Of a DNA stretch of 64,000 nt, positions 30,001 through 45,000 are shown piece after piece. This DNA is from Brevipalpus yothersi. Taxonomy: Eukaryota; Arthropoda; Arachnida; Trombidiformes; Tenuipalpidae. The notes under the pieces are model-generated. The model made no database searches. It saw only the letters and a list, made by a program, of their open reading frames with translations, and was not told the origin of the DNA. The stretch is taken from assembly GCA_003956705.1 (NCBI GenBank), contig QZCP01000434.1:190484-254483 (forward strand). Reading direction: 5' to 3'. Position 1 is the stretch's first letter; the number at the start of each line of letters is the position of its first letter. Position numbers and translations under genes: made by a program.

Positions 30001-33000
30001 CTGATGATGAAGAAGAGACACTGACTGTAGATTCTGGATTAACCAAGAAATTAAAAAAGAAAAAGGATGAAGTGAATGAAGTGAAAACTGACAAACCCAG
30101 AAAAGAAATAGAATCTGATGAAACGAAAGCTCGTCTCACTCAAGTGAATGATGATGAAACAAAGCTCACAGCAGCCAAAATTTTTGATCAACAATCACCA
30201 GAAAGTGTAGAAGAGACACACCATGAGGTTGAAAAACCAGAAGATTTATATCTATCAGATGATAAACAAATAAAAGTCACCGAGCAAAAGAAAACAAAAC
30301 CGCACACTAGCCATGAGGCAGTAGCGCTTGATGTTATCACTGATCAAATCGAATCCTGGTTACGTCCACAAGTTCAACCAGAAGATGAAGGATTGGTAAC
30401 TCATGATGGATCATTGCTGCCTTTGGGATATACAAGGCATGAAATATCTCCAGAAACAATTGGTATTGAACAGAAAAAGGCCTTGGAGGCACCTTTGGAC
30501 TTGAAACCAAAAACCAAAGAAGGTGATGAGATTGATTCAAAGAGTGTTAGAAAGAAGAAGAAAAAGCCAACTGTTACCACAGAGGAAGCAGTTGTTGTGA
30601 GCCAAGATCAGCTTGTTGAATTTGAAGCTCCTCATGGAATCGATCAAGAAAAGGAAAAAGTTCTAATAGAAGCAAAATCTGAAGATAAACCATTTGACTC
30701 ACAACCAGCACTTGATCAACCAGAGGCTGATATCAAGCCTGATGAAGTCTCTTTCAAATTGAAAAAGTTGCCAGAACAACCAGAACAGGAGGCTGTTGTC
30801 GAAGAAGATACACAAGTTGAAGTCAGTGTTAAAAAGAAGAGAAAACCAAAGAAAATAGATGAAACATCTGAAACAAAGCTTGTCACCATTTCTAATGTAT
30901 ATGAAGATCAAATACCTCACATTGAATCTGAGACAATGCCGATTCAAGAAGATCTTACAGGAAAAGATTCTGAGGAGATTCAATCATCGGATGATAAGTT
31001 GGATGTTGAGAAGGTGGAGGAAAAGACTGCATCCAAGACTGAGATAGCCACTCTGCCCATCACAGATTCTTTGGTTGAGTTCAAAGTACCATCCGTTGAA
31101 CAAGATGGATCTGAACAAGTTATCCCAACTGAAACAGCTCCAGATGATAAGCTAGGAGATGAAAAATCAGTTAAAACTGAACCAATCATCAAGAAAAAGA
31201 AGAAATCATCTGTCACCACTGAGGAGGCAGTAATTGTATCTCAAGATCAGCTTCATGAATTTAGGGTTCCACATGATATTGATCAAGGACCCGAAAAAGA
31301 TCAATTAGAAACAAAACCTGAAGAACAATCATTCGATTCACCATCAGCATTTGACAAATCAGTAGCTGGTCAACCAGAATTTGACAAATCAGTAGCTGGT
31401 CAACCAGAATTTGACACCAAGCCTGATGAAGTTGTTGTCAAACTGAAGAAGCCATCAGAACAGCCAGAACAAGAAGCTGTTATCGAAGAAGATACAGGGA
31501 TAGAAATCAGTGCAAAAAAGAGGAGCAAACAAAAGAAAAAAGATGATAAATTTGAAACAGAATTAATCACTATAGCAGCTAGCCCAGAAGAATCAGCAGC
31601 TCAAACTGAATTAGACATAATGCCAGACCAAAAAGATGATCATGATTTTGAGAGTAAATCAGAGCAAAGAACACCGGTAAAACTAACTGGAAAATCAGAT
31701 GAAGTCATATCTACAGATACAGGCAATGAAATTCCCGATCAAGGACCTACTCTCAAACCTGATGAAACTGATATTTCGACCAAAGAATTTCCCAAACTAT
31801 CTGGTGAATTGGAGACTGCAGAAGAGAGCTTTGATCATGTCCCAACTACTAAGCTTGATCTACAAGATGTTGTTAAAGCTTCTGTAATCACCTCAGGAAA
31901 ATTGGAGAGTCCAATCTCTACTGAAGTTGGTGAAACACCGGAAGATACTGCAGAAATCGCAAAGATTTCTCACCCTGAATTATTAGAAGAAGTCATTCAA
32001 CCTAAGTCAAAAGTTGAAAAAGGATTTGAGTCTACTATAGCACCCTTTGAATCCCAGGTTCAGTCCATTGAATCGGATAGATCACTGGATGTCCTGCTGG
32101 ATGAGAAAATTCCTCATGAGTCTGAAGGGTCAAAACCAGAAGCTGAGGCCGAGAAGTCGAAGCCTCTCGAGGAAATGCTGATAACTGAGCAACCTGATGA
32201 AATTTTGAGACTCACAAGGCAAGATACTGAGAAAGAATTCGCTCAGTGTACTTCCATGAAGATCAAGGGTAGAAGAGTGGTATTCAGAGTTCCTGCAGAC
32301 ATCAAATTTGATACAAGGAAGGAAGGAGAGTCATCTTCGAAGGGAAATGAAGATGAGAAAATTGCTGAGGTTGAGAGAACGCAGTCACAAGAATCAACTG
32401 AGAGTCCACAAACAATCGAAGCTGATTTAATGGATAAAGTTGACCGTAAAGTTGATCAGATTCCATTACTTAGAGGAGAAACTGAGAAGGAGACTCAAGA
32501 TGAGTCAGTACAGCTCACCATTAGCCCTCACGGATCATCCGTCCAGCATCCGAGTGGAGAGGTGGAAAAATCTTCCAAGAAGACTCCAATTGGAAAAGAC
32601 CAAACTGAAACAACATCTGTTGACATCAAGGGACGAGAAACTGTTTTCAAAGTACCTGAGAGCGAGAGTTCTGAGGACATCGAAACAGTATCAATTAAAC
32701 AGGAACCTCGTAAAACGTCCTTTGCATCACCATCAGAACTATCTTCTGAAATGCATGAAGAAGATCGAGAGCAACCATCATTAGAACGATCAAAAGATAA
32801 AATCGAAGAGGAAAAAGAAGAAGATATTCCTGTAGAAGCAAGTCTCCGATTGAAGAAACCGAAACAGGAAGATGAGAAGCCTGAAGAAACAAAACCTTCA
32901 GATGAGCAAGCTGAAATTACCGTTAAAAAGAAGAAAAAGAAGCCATCAATTGAAACGGAAACAGCAGCCCTCCCCGTCTCTGAGGCTGTAGTTGAGACCA

Positions 33001-36000
33001 AGGTTCCATCTCTAGAAGAGAAGGAATCTTCAGTAGAACTTCCAATTCAGGAGACACAAGATGGAAAGCCTCAAGAGGAGGAATCAATTAAACCTAAAAC
33101 GACCATCAAGAAAAAGAAGAAGCCCTCTCTAACAACTGAGGAAGCAGTCATTGTATCACAAGATCAGATTGTAGAATTTAAGGTTCCTGAATTAGATGAT
33201 CGAAAGCAAGAGAAAGCACAACTAGATATCAAACCTAGGAAACAATCATTTGTTTCACCATCAGCACTCGATGAACCAGTGGTCACTCAACCAGACGATG
33301 AGACCAAGCCTGGTGAAGTTTCTCTCGAGCTGAAGAAGCCATTCAAGCAACCAGAGCAAGAAGCTGGCATCGAAGAAAATGTAAGAGTTGAAGTTAGTGT
33401 GAAAAAGAAGAAAAAACCAAGGAAAAAAGATAAAATTCCTGAGGCAGAGCTAACCACTACTTCTTCTCTACCTGAGGAACAAATACCACAAATTGAATCC
33501 GAAACAGTATCAATTCAAAAAGATGAGATTAAATCGGTCCCAGAAGAAACAATCTCAGAAAAGCTATCAGAAAAGCCAGAAGAACTGATTCCAGAGTCTG
33601 AAACAGATGAGACTGAAATTTCAATCAAAAAATTGCCCAGAAAACCTGTTGAACAAAAGTCGATAGAAGATAGCACTGAAGATATTCCAACTCCTGTAAC
33701 AGTGAAGAAAACGAAGAAGAAAAAGCCAGCTGTTACTACAGAGGAAACGAATGTTGTGAGCCATGATCAGCTTAGTGAGGTTCCTCATACAATCGATCAA
33801 GAAAAGGAAAAGATTCAATTAAAAGCAAAATCTGAAGATCAAACATTTGGCTCACAATTAGAATTCGATCAAGCAGAGGCTAGCCAACCAGAAGCTGATG
33901 TCAAGCCTGATGAAGTTTCTCTCAAATTGAGAAAGTTGCCAGAACAACCAGAACAGGAGGCTGTTGTCGACGAAGATACACAAGTTGAAGTCAGTGTTAA
34001 AAAGAAGAGAAAACCAAAGAAAATAGATGAAACATCTGAAACAAAGCTTGTCACCATTTCTAATGTATCTGAAGATCAAATACCTCACATTGAATCTGAG
34101 ACAATGCCGATTCAAGAAGATCTTACAGGAAAAGATTCTGAGGAGATTCAATCATCGGATGATAAGTTGGATGTTGAGAAGGTGGAGGAAAAGACTGCAT
34201 CCAAGACTGAGATAGCCACTCTGCCCATCACAGATTCTTTGGTTGAGTCCAAAGTACCATCCGTTGAACAAGATGGATCTGAACAAGTTATCCCAACTGA
34301 AAAGGCTCCAGATGATGAGCTAAGAGATGAAATAACAGTTGAAACTCAACCAATCATCAAGGTTCTCCATGAGATTGATCAAGGACCCGAAGAAGACGGA
34401 TCAAAAGCAAAACCTGAAGAAAAATTCGATTCACCATCAGCATCTCATGAACCAGTAGCTGGCCAACCAGAATTTGACACCAAGCCTGATGAAGTTGTTG
34501 TCAAACTGATGGAGTCATCAGAGCAGCCAGAACAAGAAGCCTTTATCGAAAAAGATACAGATTCCAAACTGGAGGCTCCTATTGAGGAAACATCAATTGA
34601 ATCTCAAGAGAAGAAAAAAGATGAGAAACCAAGGAGTCAAAAGGATGAAGAAATGCCTGACTCTACTGAGAAAGAATCGATAGAAGATGCTCAACTGTTT
34701 GTGACAAGAATACGAATGAAACCCAGACGGACATCTTTTGAGTATCCAGAACAATCTGAATATTTACATAAACAACTAATCAAGGATAAAAAATCACCAG
34801 AAATTGGAGAACCTAGCGATAGCAAATTCCCTGAACGAGTTTTTATGAAAATCAAAGGTAGACGATTGGTGTTCAGAGTTCCTGAGGACGAAAGTGTTGA
34901 AAAAGCTGGTGACACAAGTGGACATGAGAAACCTCGTAAGATTTCTCTTGTTCCAGATCAGCCTCTTGAACTACTTGAAGGACCACAAGAGCAGATCGTC
35001 GATAAGCTAATGATTGATAAATCGAGGGTCCCTGAAGGCTCTGTGGAAGAGAGTATTACAGTGAAAAAACCATTGAAATCGGAGGAAAAACCATCAGAAG
35101 AGGGAAAATCTTTCAATGAAAAAGGTGAAAAAGTCATCATCACAAAGGCGGGAAAGAAACCAGCAGTTACTGATGAAATAGCTGTGGTAGAGGTTGGAGC
35201 CGATTCTGAGATGCCTCAGGTGATCGATGAAGCAGATGAAAAATCTGGATCAGAAGTTCCTTCACAGGATCTTCTCCAAGAAGTAAAACCGAAAAAATTC
35301 ACAACCTCTGAGGGATCTAAACATCAAACATCTGAGAAACCTTCCGATTCCCAAAGTGATCAAGAAGAAGATATCAAACGTAAACTAACAATTAAGAAAG
35401 AGAAAAAACCATCTGTTACCACTGAAGAAGCAATCATTGTGTCCCAAGATCAGTTTGTTGAATTTGAAGTTCCTCATTCAGATGATCAAGAGGCCGGAAA
35501 GATTCAAAAAGTAATCGTATCTGGAGAAAAATCATTTATCTCACCATCAGTGACTGATGAACCAGCTTCTAGTCAACCAGAATCTGAAACTAAGCCTGAT
35601 GAAGTTTCTCTCAAGATGCATAAGCCATCAGAACATCCAGAAAGCAAAGCTGTTATCGGAGAAGATACAGGAATTAAAGTGACTGTGAGGAAGCAAAAGA
35701 AGCCAAAGAGAAAAGGTGATATTCTTGAAACGGAGCTCAGCACAACTGCTGTATCTGAAGAGCAAATACCTCGAATTGAGACTGAAGAAGCATCAGTTGA
35801 AAAAAATCTAATTGACTCGATGGAGGAGGATAAGTTTCCACAAAGACTATTGACGAGGTCAGATGAAATAATTCCCGAGTGTCAAGTTGAACAAGAATCT
35901 CCAATAAAAGTGCAGCCTCAGGAGGTTGACCATTCGAAGCCCGTCCATGAACAGGATTATGAAAACCAATTAAAAATCGAAAAAGATAAGCAATTGGTGC

Positions 36001-39000
36001 CCACCGAGAAAGTAACCGGCGAAACTGGAGATAAGAGAGATGAATCTGATGTCCTTCTCCCTGATCATCAGGAGCACATTAGTTCAGACACTGAGTCAAG
36101 TAAACAATCGTTAGCATTGCCAACGAGTGAGATTGAGTCTATTACTGATGATATTGATTCTCAAAAAGCGCTAGAAAGAGATGCCAAACCTGACGAAGTG
36201 TCAATGAAGCTCAGAAAACCGCCAAAAAAGACGCAAAAAGCCACCATTCCAGAAGAAGATGTTGAGATTGAAGTCAGTGGGAAGAAAAAGAAAAAACTTA
36301 AGAAGAAACCAGAGGACAGTGTCGCTTCAGTTTCCTCTTCTCTCAAAAGTCCTCAAGAAGCCTCAATTGCTTCGTCTGAGGATATCGACTCGAAGCTACC
36401 TGATATCGAACAATCAGCTGAGGAACCTTTAAGTGAATCTTCAGGAAGTATTGAGCACCAGAAGGACATTCCTGGTGATGTTCAAGTGAGACCAATTAGT
36501 GAAGATGAAGAAAAATTATCTCAAACTCCACAGAGAATGGGGGTAAGATTTTTGCTCAAGTTTTTCCAATCTTATCAATCAGATCATGAGCTCCTTAACA
36601 ATTCAAAATTCTGAACTTTCATTCACACAGATTAAAGATGAAGAGCAAGCATCAGAACAGCCTGTGAAAAAGGGTACCGAAACGGAAGTGGAAAGTACTA
36701 CTGATCTTCCACTAGAAAAATTGGAGTTTGATTCGAATGAAGAAAAAGTTCTTCCGATTAAACATGAAGACAAAAAATCATCCACAATTTCTGATGAAAT
36801 TAAGCCCATAGAAAGTACTGAGACAGAATCAGTATCTCAACAAGTTCCTGAAAGAGAGTACGATTCAATAGAAATTGTTGATAATAAGATTCTCGGACCG
36901 CAAGCTGGTTCTGAGGAGGACAAAACTACAAAAATAATAGATTCAACCTCGCCAAAAATTAGCCAAAAAGATGTTAAAGATGGAAAAGAATCTACACAAG
37001 ACATATCTTTACCCACCACTACATTGATTTCTGAAATTCATCATGAAGATGAAAAAGTGAAACCCATCACCGAAAGCGCAAAAGATTCTCATATACCTTC
37101 GATTGATGATGATGCCAGGGACTTTATTCTACAAAAGCCACTGGAAACTACATCCGATGAGCTCAGTGATCTTCTAACTACTGACTCAACTCCAATGGAT
37201 TCATCACCTCATGAAATTCTTAGTGAAAAAGATTCTGCCAAAGAGATTGAAAAAGGAAAAGATGATAAAATAATTAGTGTGAATGTGTGCAGTGATGATT
37301 CTTCGCGAGGTAAACTATTTATTGTGTGTCTGTATGTTGTTAATCGTAAATCGTGTTTCGTAAAATGTGGTCACGAGCAATGTGCTCATATTGTGCGTCT
37401 TCGTCCGATAATTTTTCACGTTGAAAAATTCTCTCTATTTTGATGTGTTTCTTTCGGAACGTTTGTATATTCAATCTGTTGCCTGGTCACTGTTGTCCAG
37501 TCTTTTTTTTCAATCTTCAGAAAGTATTCGATTGGAGAAATTTTTTTTCCAATCCATACTTTACCAAGCAAATGCTTGGAAAAATCTTGCTGTTTCTGAT
37601 CGTTTAACTTCTCACACATTCCTTTTTTCACTGAATTTTCTGATCATTTTTTCACTCACTATTCATGCTCATTTGCTTGTCTAAAAATCATTTATTAACT
37701 TTAATTTATTTTCTTTTTCACACACAGAACTACCATCTCTTCTCTATGTTGTACCACTCACGGTCATGCAACGAATACAAACTCATCAATACTGTCTCCT
37801 CTATATGTGTGTGTGTCTTAATTAACTGTTTGGATCTAACTTCTAATTGGCATTTTGACTGAAAATTTGGAGAAAAAAACTATCTTCTGCATTTTACACT
37901 ATGTTATGCTCATGAAAGTAACAAAAAATTCATCTGAAGAATCTCGTATATGTGTGCCTCAACCTCACATTCCAAACACCATTCCCCCAACATTTAGTGT
38001 GTAGATAAAAATTTTCCTTGTCCATGTCCATCAATTTATCTTGACTTTCCTTACTCATCCAAACTATGTCTACTAACTAATATTCCCAAACTGTGTTCAA
38101 TTTTTGTCCACAATCAAACATCCTATGCTTGTTGATACAAAAAAAATGCTCAAAACCCACTGTCTTTGGTTTTTGGTCAACTTTAACCTCATCTGCATTT
38201 TGTTTGAATGCTGATCGGTCTGCAATTTGTGTGATCTAAAATCATCATCATTTTCAAGAAAATTCATGAAAATACTCTGCAAATCATTTTCAGCCGTTTG
38301 CAACGTTCGATATCATCATAAATTGTGATGTATCATCTATGGTGACACTGAAATGCTCTTTTTTCGAATGATTGTTGTTGAATTCCCTGCATATGCTGTG
38401 AAATTTCGTGCTCAATACTGTGTTCTTTTTCGTCATTAATGTTAAATTTTTTCATGTACAAAATTGAATTTATCAATAACTAATCTCTCTCGATTTATCT
38501 ATTGCAGCTCCACTTAATATAGATTCCAAACTGGAGGCTCCTATTGAGGAAACATCAATTGAATCTCAAGAGAAGAAAAAAGATGAGAAACCAAGGAGTC
38601 AAAAGGATGAAGAAATGCCTGACTCTACTGAGAAAGAATCGATAGAAGATGCTCAACTATTTGTGACAAGAATTCGAATGAAACCCAGACGGACATCTTT
38701 CGAGTATCCAGGACAATCTGAATATTCACATAAACAACTGGTCAAAGATAGAAAGTCACCAGAAATTGAGAAACCTAGTGATAACGAATTCCCTGAACGA
38801 GTTTTCTTGAAAATCAAAGGTAGACGATTGGTATTCAGAGTTCCTGAGGATGAAAGTTTTGAAAAAGCTGGTATAACAAGTGAACATGAGAAACTTCGTA
38901 AGACTTCTCTTGCTCCAGATCAGCCTCTTGAACTACTTGGAGGACCACAAGAGTGGCTACTCTCAGGCGAGATCATCGATGAGCTCAAGATTGATAAATC

Positions 39001-42000
39001 GAGGGTTCCGGAAAGCTCTGTGGAAGAGAGTATTACAGTGAAAAAACCATTGAAATCGGAGGAAAAACCATCAGAAGAGGGAAAATCTTTGGATGAAAAA
39101 GGTGAAAAAGTCATCATCACAAAGGCGGGAAAGAAACCAGCAGTTACCGATGAAATAGCTGTGGTAGAAGTTGGACCCGATTCTAAGATGCCTCAGGTGA
39201 TCGATGAAGCAGATGAAAAATCTGGGTCAGAAGTTCCTTCACAGGATCTTCCTCAAGAGGTGAAACCAAAAAAATTCACCACTTCTGAGGGGTCTCAACA
39301 TCAAACATCTGAGAAACCTTCCGATTCACAAAGTGGTCAAGACGAAGATATCAAACGTAAACTAACAATTAAGAAAAAGAAGAAACCATCTGTTACTACT
39401 GAGGAAGCAATCATTGTGTCCCAAGATCAGCTCGTTGAATTTGAAATTCCTCATCCAGATGATCAAGAGGCCGAAAAGATTCAAAAAGTAATCGTATCTG
39501 GAGAAAAATCATTTGTCTCACCATCAGTGACTGATGAACCAGCCAGTAGTCAACCAGAATCTGAAACTAAGCCTGATGAAATTTCTCTTAAACTGAGAAA
39601 ATCATCAGAAGAACTAGAACGAGAGCCAGTTATCGAAGAAGATACAGGAATAGAAGTTACAGTTAGGAAGAAAAAGAAGCCCAAGAAGAAAGAAATTGAT
39701 CAGGTTTCAGCTACCGTTCCAACTTCAATTGAAACACAAGAGATCCCTACTGATAAACATGAAGTTCCTACAGGATCTTCAATTGAATATACTCTTGGTT
39801 CCAGCGAACCATCTTTTGGAAAAGAAAAAATTTCGGATGCTCCAATTGAACAGGTTCCAATTGCTCCTGAAAAAAGTCAACTTACTATAATTGAAAAGCC
39901 TGAAGTTCCTGGGGAAGCTCCTCAATCTATCTTGCCATCGGGTCCTGAGTCCGACAAACTGATTGGTATAGATTCAGTTCCAGTTACTGGTGAAGATGTA
40001 TCTTCTGATCACACTTTAGACGATGAGCAAATGTTACGTTTTGATAAATCAGAAGGTGAAAAGATGAAGCCTCCAATTGAAAAGAGAAAAGAGAAGAAGG
40101 CTTTGTCAGATCAAATCAAGCCAGATCAAGAAAAACTCTTAAAATCTCCTGAAGAATTGTTAAAAACCGATTTACCAGAAGAGGGTGATGATGTTGATCA
40201 ATTCTTACCAACTTTCACTCAATCGGATGACGATATGTCCACATCAGTCTCTCCGACAATTCCTCTTCTAGTCATTGCTGATGGAATACCAGCAACACAA
40301 CCAATTGATTCTAGCCATCTTCCAGAGGATGAATCAATCGAATCTCCTCTTGGAATACACCATCTATCTGAGAGTGCTACAAAAGATGGAAAAGAATCTC
40401 CAGAAGGAATAGTATGCTTGGCTACAGCCAAAGCAGATCTTCTCACAACTGAACAGAAACCTGGCTCACCAAAAGCCGCTGAATATGAGCTAAAACTTGG
40501 ACGTGATGGGAATGTCCTACAAATTCGTGAGCTAGAGTGTAGTGATCAGAATGCTTTGAGAGGTAAAAAATTCGATTAGAATGTTCGTGATTGAATGTGA
40601 TCATCATCAATATATGTGTGTGTGTAAATGTTGACTCTATCTGAATCATTTCACGACCTCAGGTATATAATACCTTCGAGGTCCATCTGTGTTGAAGTGA
40701 TCGCCAATGTGGTGATCAATCTAATTTCGGTAACATTTGTGTGTTCACTAATAACTAGTGAATAATTTATTTGTCGATATCTTTTGATAACCTTATTTTC
40801 ATTCTTTCTACCAAACAAAAATTTTTCCGCATTTTTTATTCTTTTTGCACCCTATTTTATGTGTTTTTCTTTCTTTCTCTCTATTTCTCACTTAATATGC
40901 TTGTACAATCTCATCTTGATGTTTTATCATTCTTCTCTTCACAGAACCACTCTCTCGTACTCTACCATTCACGGTTATGCAACGATATCAAAACTCATCA
41001 CTCTATATGTGTTCATTAACCGTTTGGATCTCATTGATCACATTGCTAATGATTTTGATTGCCAAAACAAACTTTTCACCTGCATCTGCATCATGCTTTT
41101 GCGAATAACACGCTTATCTATATGTGACCACTTTTCTGTGTCTACTCAAATCATACTCTCCATACTCTGTTTCGAGTATCAAAAATGATATACATGATAT
41201 ATACATGTATATGTACATATTCTATGTCTTAACTTCTTTCTCTCACAACAACTTTTCCACTCACACCTCGATAACTTGTACATGATGTATATTGTACAAT
41301 ATTACTGGTCATGAACTCTCACCTGATCAGTTCTAACTTTTCATATCTCAAGAGAAGCTAACAGCAAACAATGTGCTCACTAATCCAATTCTTTTTGGCT
41401 CTGAAAACCAAAAAAAGAAGAATGAGATACATGTTGCAAAAATTGGCCTTGTTCGTTGGAAAATCATCATCAAATGTACTATTGCACTTTTGAACTGAAT
41501 GTTGTATCCATTATATGTGTGTTCTATGTTGGAGATGAATCAGAAAAAACTCTATCTTCACTATATGTTTCCAGCGTTCTCAACATTCCTTGGAACGTTA
41601 TACTGTATACTCACCCATATCTGACTGTCAACTGTTGGTTGTTATGGAATACATTTCATATGCTATTCTTTTTCCCCAAAAATATATGTGATCTCTCACC
41701 GATCAACTATAACTACACTTATTCACTCACCACTGTATATATATATACACTAAAAGACTCATCTGCACTTCGGTGGTACTGGTGTATATCTGTGCTCCAT
41801 ATCCAATATGATTAATCAAATTTCCTTTCATTCCATGTTACAAATTCTTTTTCTTGTTTTAACCATGTCCTTTAAATTTTATTTCCTTGACTAATTTTTT
41901 TTTCATCTTTTCTTTCTATCAGCTCCAATACCAACAGAGCAATTCCATGAAGTTGATGTTGTCCAAATTGAATCCAGTAGCAGCATAACATTACCAAAAC

Positions 42001-45000
42001 CAACAATTCAAGAAGTCAAAGAAACTGATACTGTAACATTGGAAGCTCCTGAAGAAACAGTAGAAGAGGTTTCAGGAGAATTCAAGCCCAAAAGAGTTAG
42101 ATTCAGTATTGGTGAAGAAATTCTGAGCCCAGGAGAAACGGCTATTCCAGAACAGGAACTGCCTAAAGAGGAGCTTCCTGAAGATGAAACAAGAGAGAAG
42201 CCCGATGAAAAAGTGGAAACATTGAAGCTAAAGAAAAAGAAGCCTGTTTCTTCTGAAGAAGAAGAAGTAACAGCTGAACGTAAGAAACCAGAAGATGTAA
42301 CAATTGATATTGTAGCAAAGAAAAAGCCCAAGAAGAAAGAAAAGCTTCAACCTGAAACGGAAACTTTGGAAATAAGCAAGCCTCAAGAATTGCCTGTGAC
42401 ACAGGAAACAATTGAAGCTGATATCGCAAACGAAAAAATTGAACAAACGCCAGTAGCTCAAGAAAGACCGGAAACTCAAGAGGAATCTGTTGAAATTACT
42501 ATCAAACCTCGCAGATCATCCTTCCAACACCCAAGTGAAGAGGTGAAAAAACCTTCTAAGAAGACTCCAATTGAAAAAGAGCAGATCGAAACAACATCTG
42601 TTGACATCAAGGGACGAGAAACTGTTTTCAAAGTACCCGAGAGTGAAGATTCTGAGGGTCTCGAAACAGTATCAATCGAACAGAAACCTCGTAAAACTTC
42701 CTTTGCATCAACATCAGATCTACCTTCCGAAATACCGGAGGAAGATCGAAAGCAACCATCATCAGAACAAGAAGCTAAAGACGAAATCGAAGAGGGGAAA
42801 GAAGAAGATATTCCTGTAGAAGCGAGTCTTCGATTAAAGAAACCAGCAAAACATGAAGATGAAAAGACTGAAGAAACAAAACCTTCAGTCGAGCGAGCTG
42901 AAATTACCATTGAGAAGAAGAAAAAGAAGCCATCAATTGAAACGGAAACAACAGCTCTTACCGTCTCTGAGGCTGTAGTTGAGACCAAGGTTCCATCTCT
43001 AGAAGAAAAGGAATCGTTGGTAGAACTTCCTATTCAGCAGCCCCAAGATGGGAAGCCTGAAGAGGAAGAATCAATTAAACCTAAAACGACCATCAAGAAA
43101 AAGAAGAAGCCATCTCTAACAACTGAGGAGGCAGTTATTGTATCACAAGATCAGATTGTGGAATTTAAGGTTCCTCATTTAGAGGAGGATCAAAACCAAG
43201 AGCAAGCTCAACTAGATATCAAACCTAGGAAGCAATCATTTGTTTCACCATCAGCACTCGATGAACCAGTGGTTACTCAACCAGACGATGAGACCAAGCC
43301 TAGCGAAGTCTCTCTCAAACTGAAGAAACCATCCAAGCAACCAGAGCAAGAGGCTAGTATCGAAGAAGATGTAGGAGTTGAAGTTAGTATGAAAAAGAAG
43401 AAGAAACCGAAGAAAAAAGATGAAATTCCTGAGGCAGAGCTAACCACTACTTCTTCTCTACCTGAGGAACAAATTCCGCAGATTGGATCCGAAACAGTAT
43501 CAATTCAAAAAGATGAGATTGAATCGGTCCCAGAAGGAATGATCACAGAAAAGCCATTGGAAAAGCCAAAAGAACTGATTCCAGAGTCTGAAACAGATGA
43601 GACTGAAATTTTAATCAAAAAATTGCCTAAAAAACCTGTTGAACAAAAATCGATAGAAGATATCACTGAAGATATTCCAACTCCTGTAACAGTTAAGAAA
43701 AAGAAGAAGATTTCGAAAAAGGAACCAGTGCAGACTGAGACCTCTGTAACTATCGAAGAAAAGCCAGTTGAAGTATCTCAAGCAACCGATTCGGCTACTG
43801 AAATGACAATACAGTCCGAAGATAGTGTCTCTGAGTACTATGATGCTATTGAAGAACAGCCAACCAAGCCTGTTGAGAAGCCTACTTCTAGAGCTCCATC
43901 TGAAGAGGTAGAGGAAGTGCCTAAGCTGATTATCAGGAAAATTCCTAAGCCCAAAACGAAGATCGAAGTGGCTTATATGGAATTCCCAGGTAAGCGAGTA
44001 GTCTTCCATTTGCCTCCAACTGGTAAGAAGGAAGATGCTCAGAAACCAACTGAAGGTCCCACTAGGCTGACATTTAAAAAGAAAATTCGTACCCAAGAGG
44101 AAGTTGAAGTTGCAACTCTTTACTTCTCTGGGCGGCAAACGATATACTATCTTCCAACTGAAGATGTAAGTATGCCAACAACAGCACGACTTGAAATGCC
44201 AGTTGAAATTTCAGAGGAATATAGACCAGAGAATCTTCCTGAAGAAGAGGAAGAAACTCCTGAAGCACAACCTGAAATGACTGCTGACATCACCCCAAAG
44301 AAAAAAGAACGCGTCAAAAAACCAAAACAAGAGGTATCAACCAAGGAATTGGAGGAAACTTTACCTGAGGAGTCAGTTGTATTGAAAAAGCCTTCCAAAC
44401 AGATTGATGAAGCAGATCTTTCATCTGAGATCACTTTGAAAGGCAAATCTTCTGAGCGGGAAACTCTTGTATCAGAAGATGTTGGAGTTGAAATTGCTGT
44501 AAAGAAAAAGTCGAAAAAAGAAGCTGTTGAAACTTCAACACTCTTGATCACTGGAAAGGAAACAGTGTTCCATGTTCCAGCTGATACTCAATCTATGGTA
44601 AAAACAAGAGCAATCACTATTCCAGGTGAAGTTTCTGAATCATATGCACCAGAAAAACCGAGAATCGAGGGAAAAGTTAAGGAAGAGAGAGATCTCATCG
44701 CTCAACCGAGAGAAGATGTTGAAAAACCTTCTGACTTACCTGAACAAGAGGAAAAAGAATCAAGTTTCAAACTGAAATCTCCTCGAAAAAGTTCTGTTCA
44801 AGAGAAACCAGAGGAAATTTCTCTGAGAATTCAGAAAAAGGCTCCAGAGGAAGAGGCACAAATAAGTGAGGACATAGGTGTTGAAATAGCTATTAAGAAA
44901 AAGCCAAAAAGAACTGAAGATGCTGAGACCACATCTCTTGTCCTGCCAACTCAAGAGGTTTCATTTTCACCTGCTGAAGATGTTGAAGTGATCAGTGAAA

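Larger units (their letters stand above)
3..36542 (+). other. Giant coding exon of at least 36.5 kb (titin-like exon 1 in this window)
   Basis: One reading frame runs from the left edge to a donor site (GTAAGA at 36543) without a stop, about 12,180 codons. It ends in phase 0 and joins exon 2 after an 88-bp intron (36543-36630, acceptor CACAG). Translation past the donor ends at 36614, consistent with intron read-through. Composition is uniform: E, K, P, T, S, I, V and D dominate, W is nearly absent and C is rare. Repeats are protein-level modules with scattered synonymous change, so the frame is under coding constraint. The 5' boundary of this exon is outside the window. Confidence 0.9.

Noticed and set aside
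36543..36614. Continuation of the giant ORF to 36614
   Set aside because: It runs past a good GTAAGA donor into an AT-rich intron; the exon 1-exon 2 join is in phase with a CACAG acceptor.
37310..37443. Cysteine-containing extension of exon 2 ending at 37443
   Set aside because: Its composition is unlike the protein and it follows a donor site; phase fits splicing to exon 3. A retained-intron short isoform is possible but unsupported.
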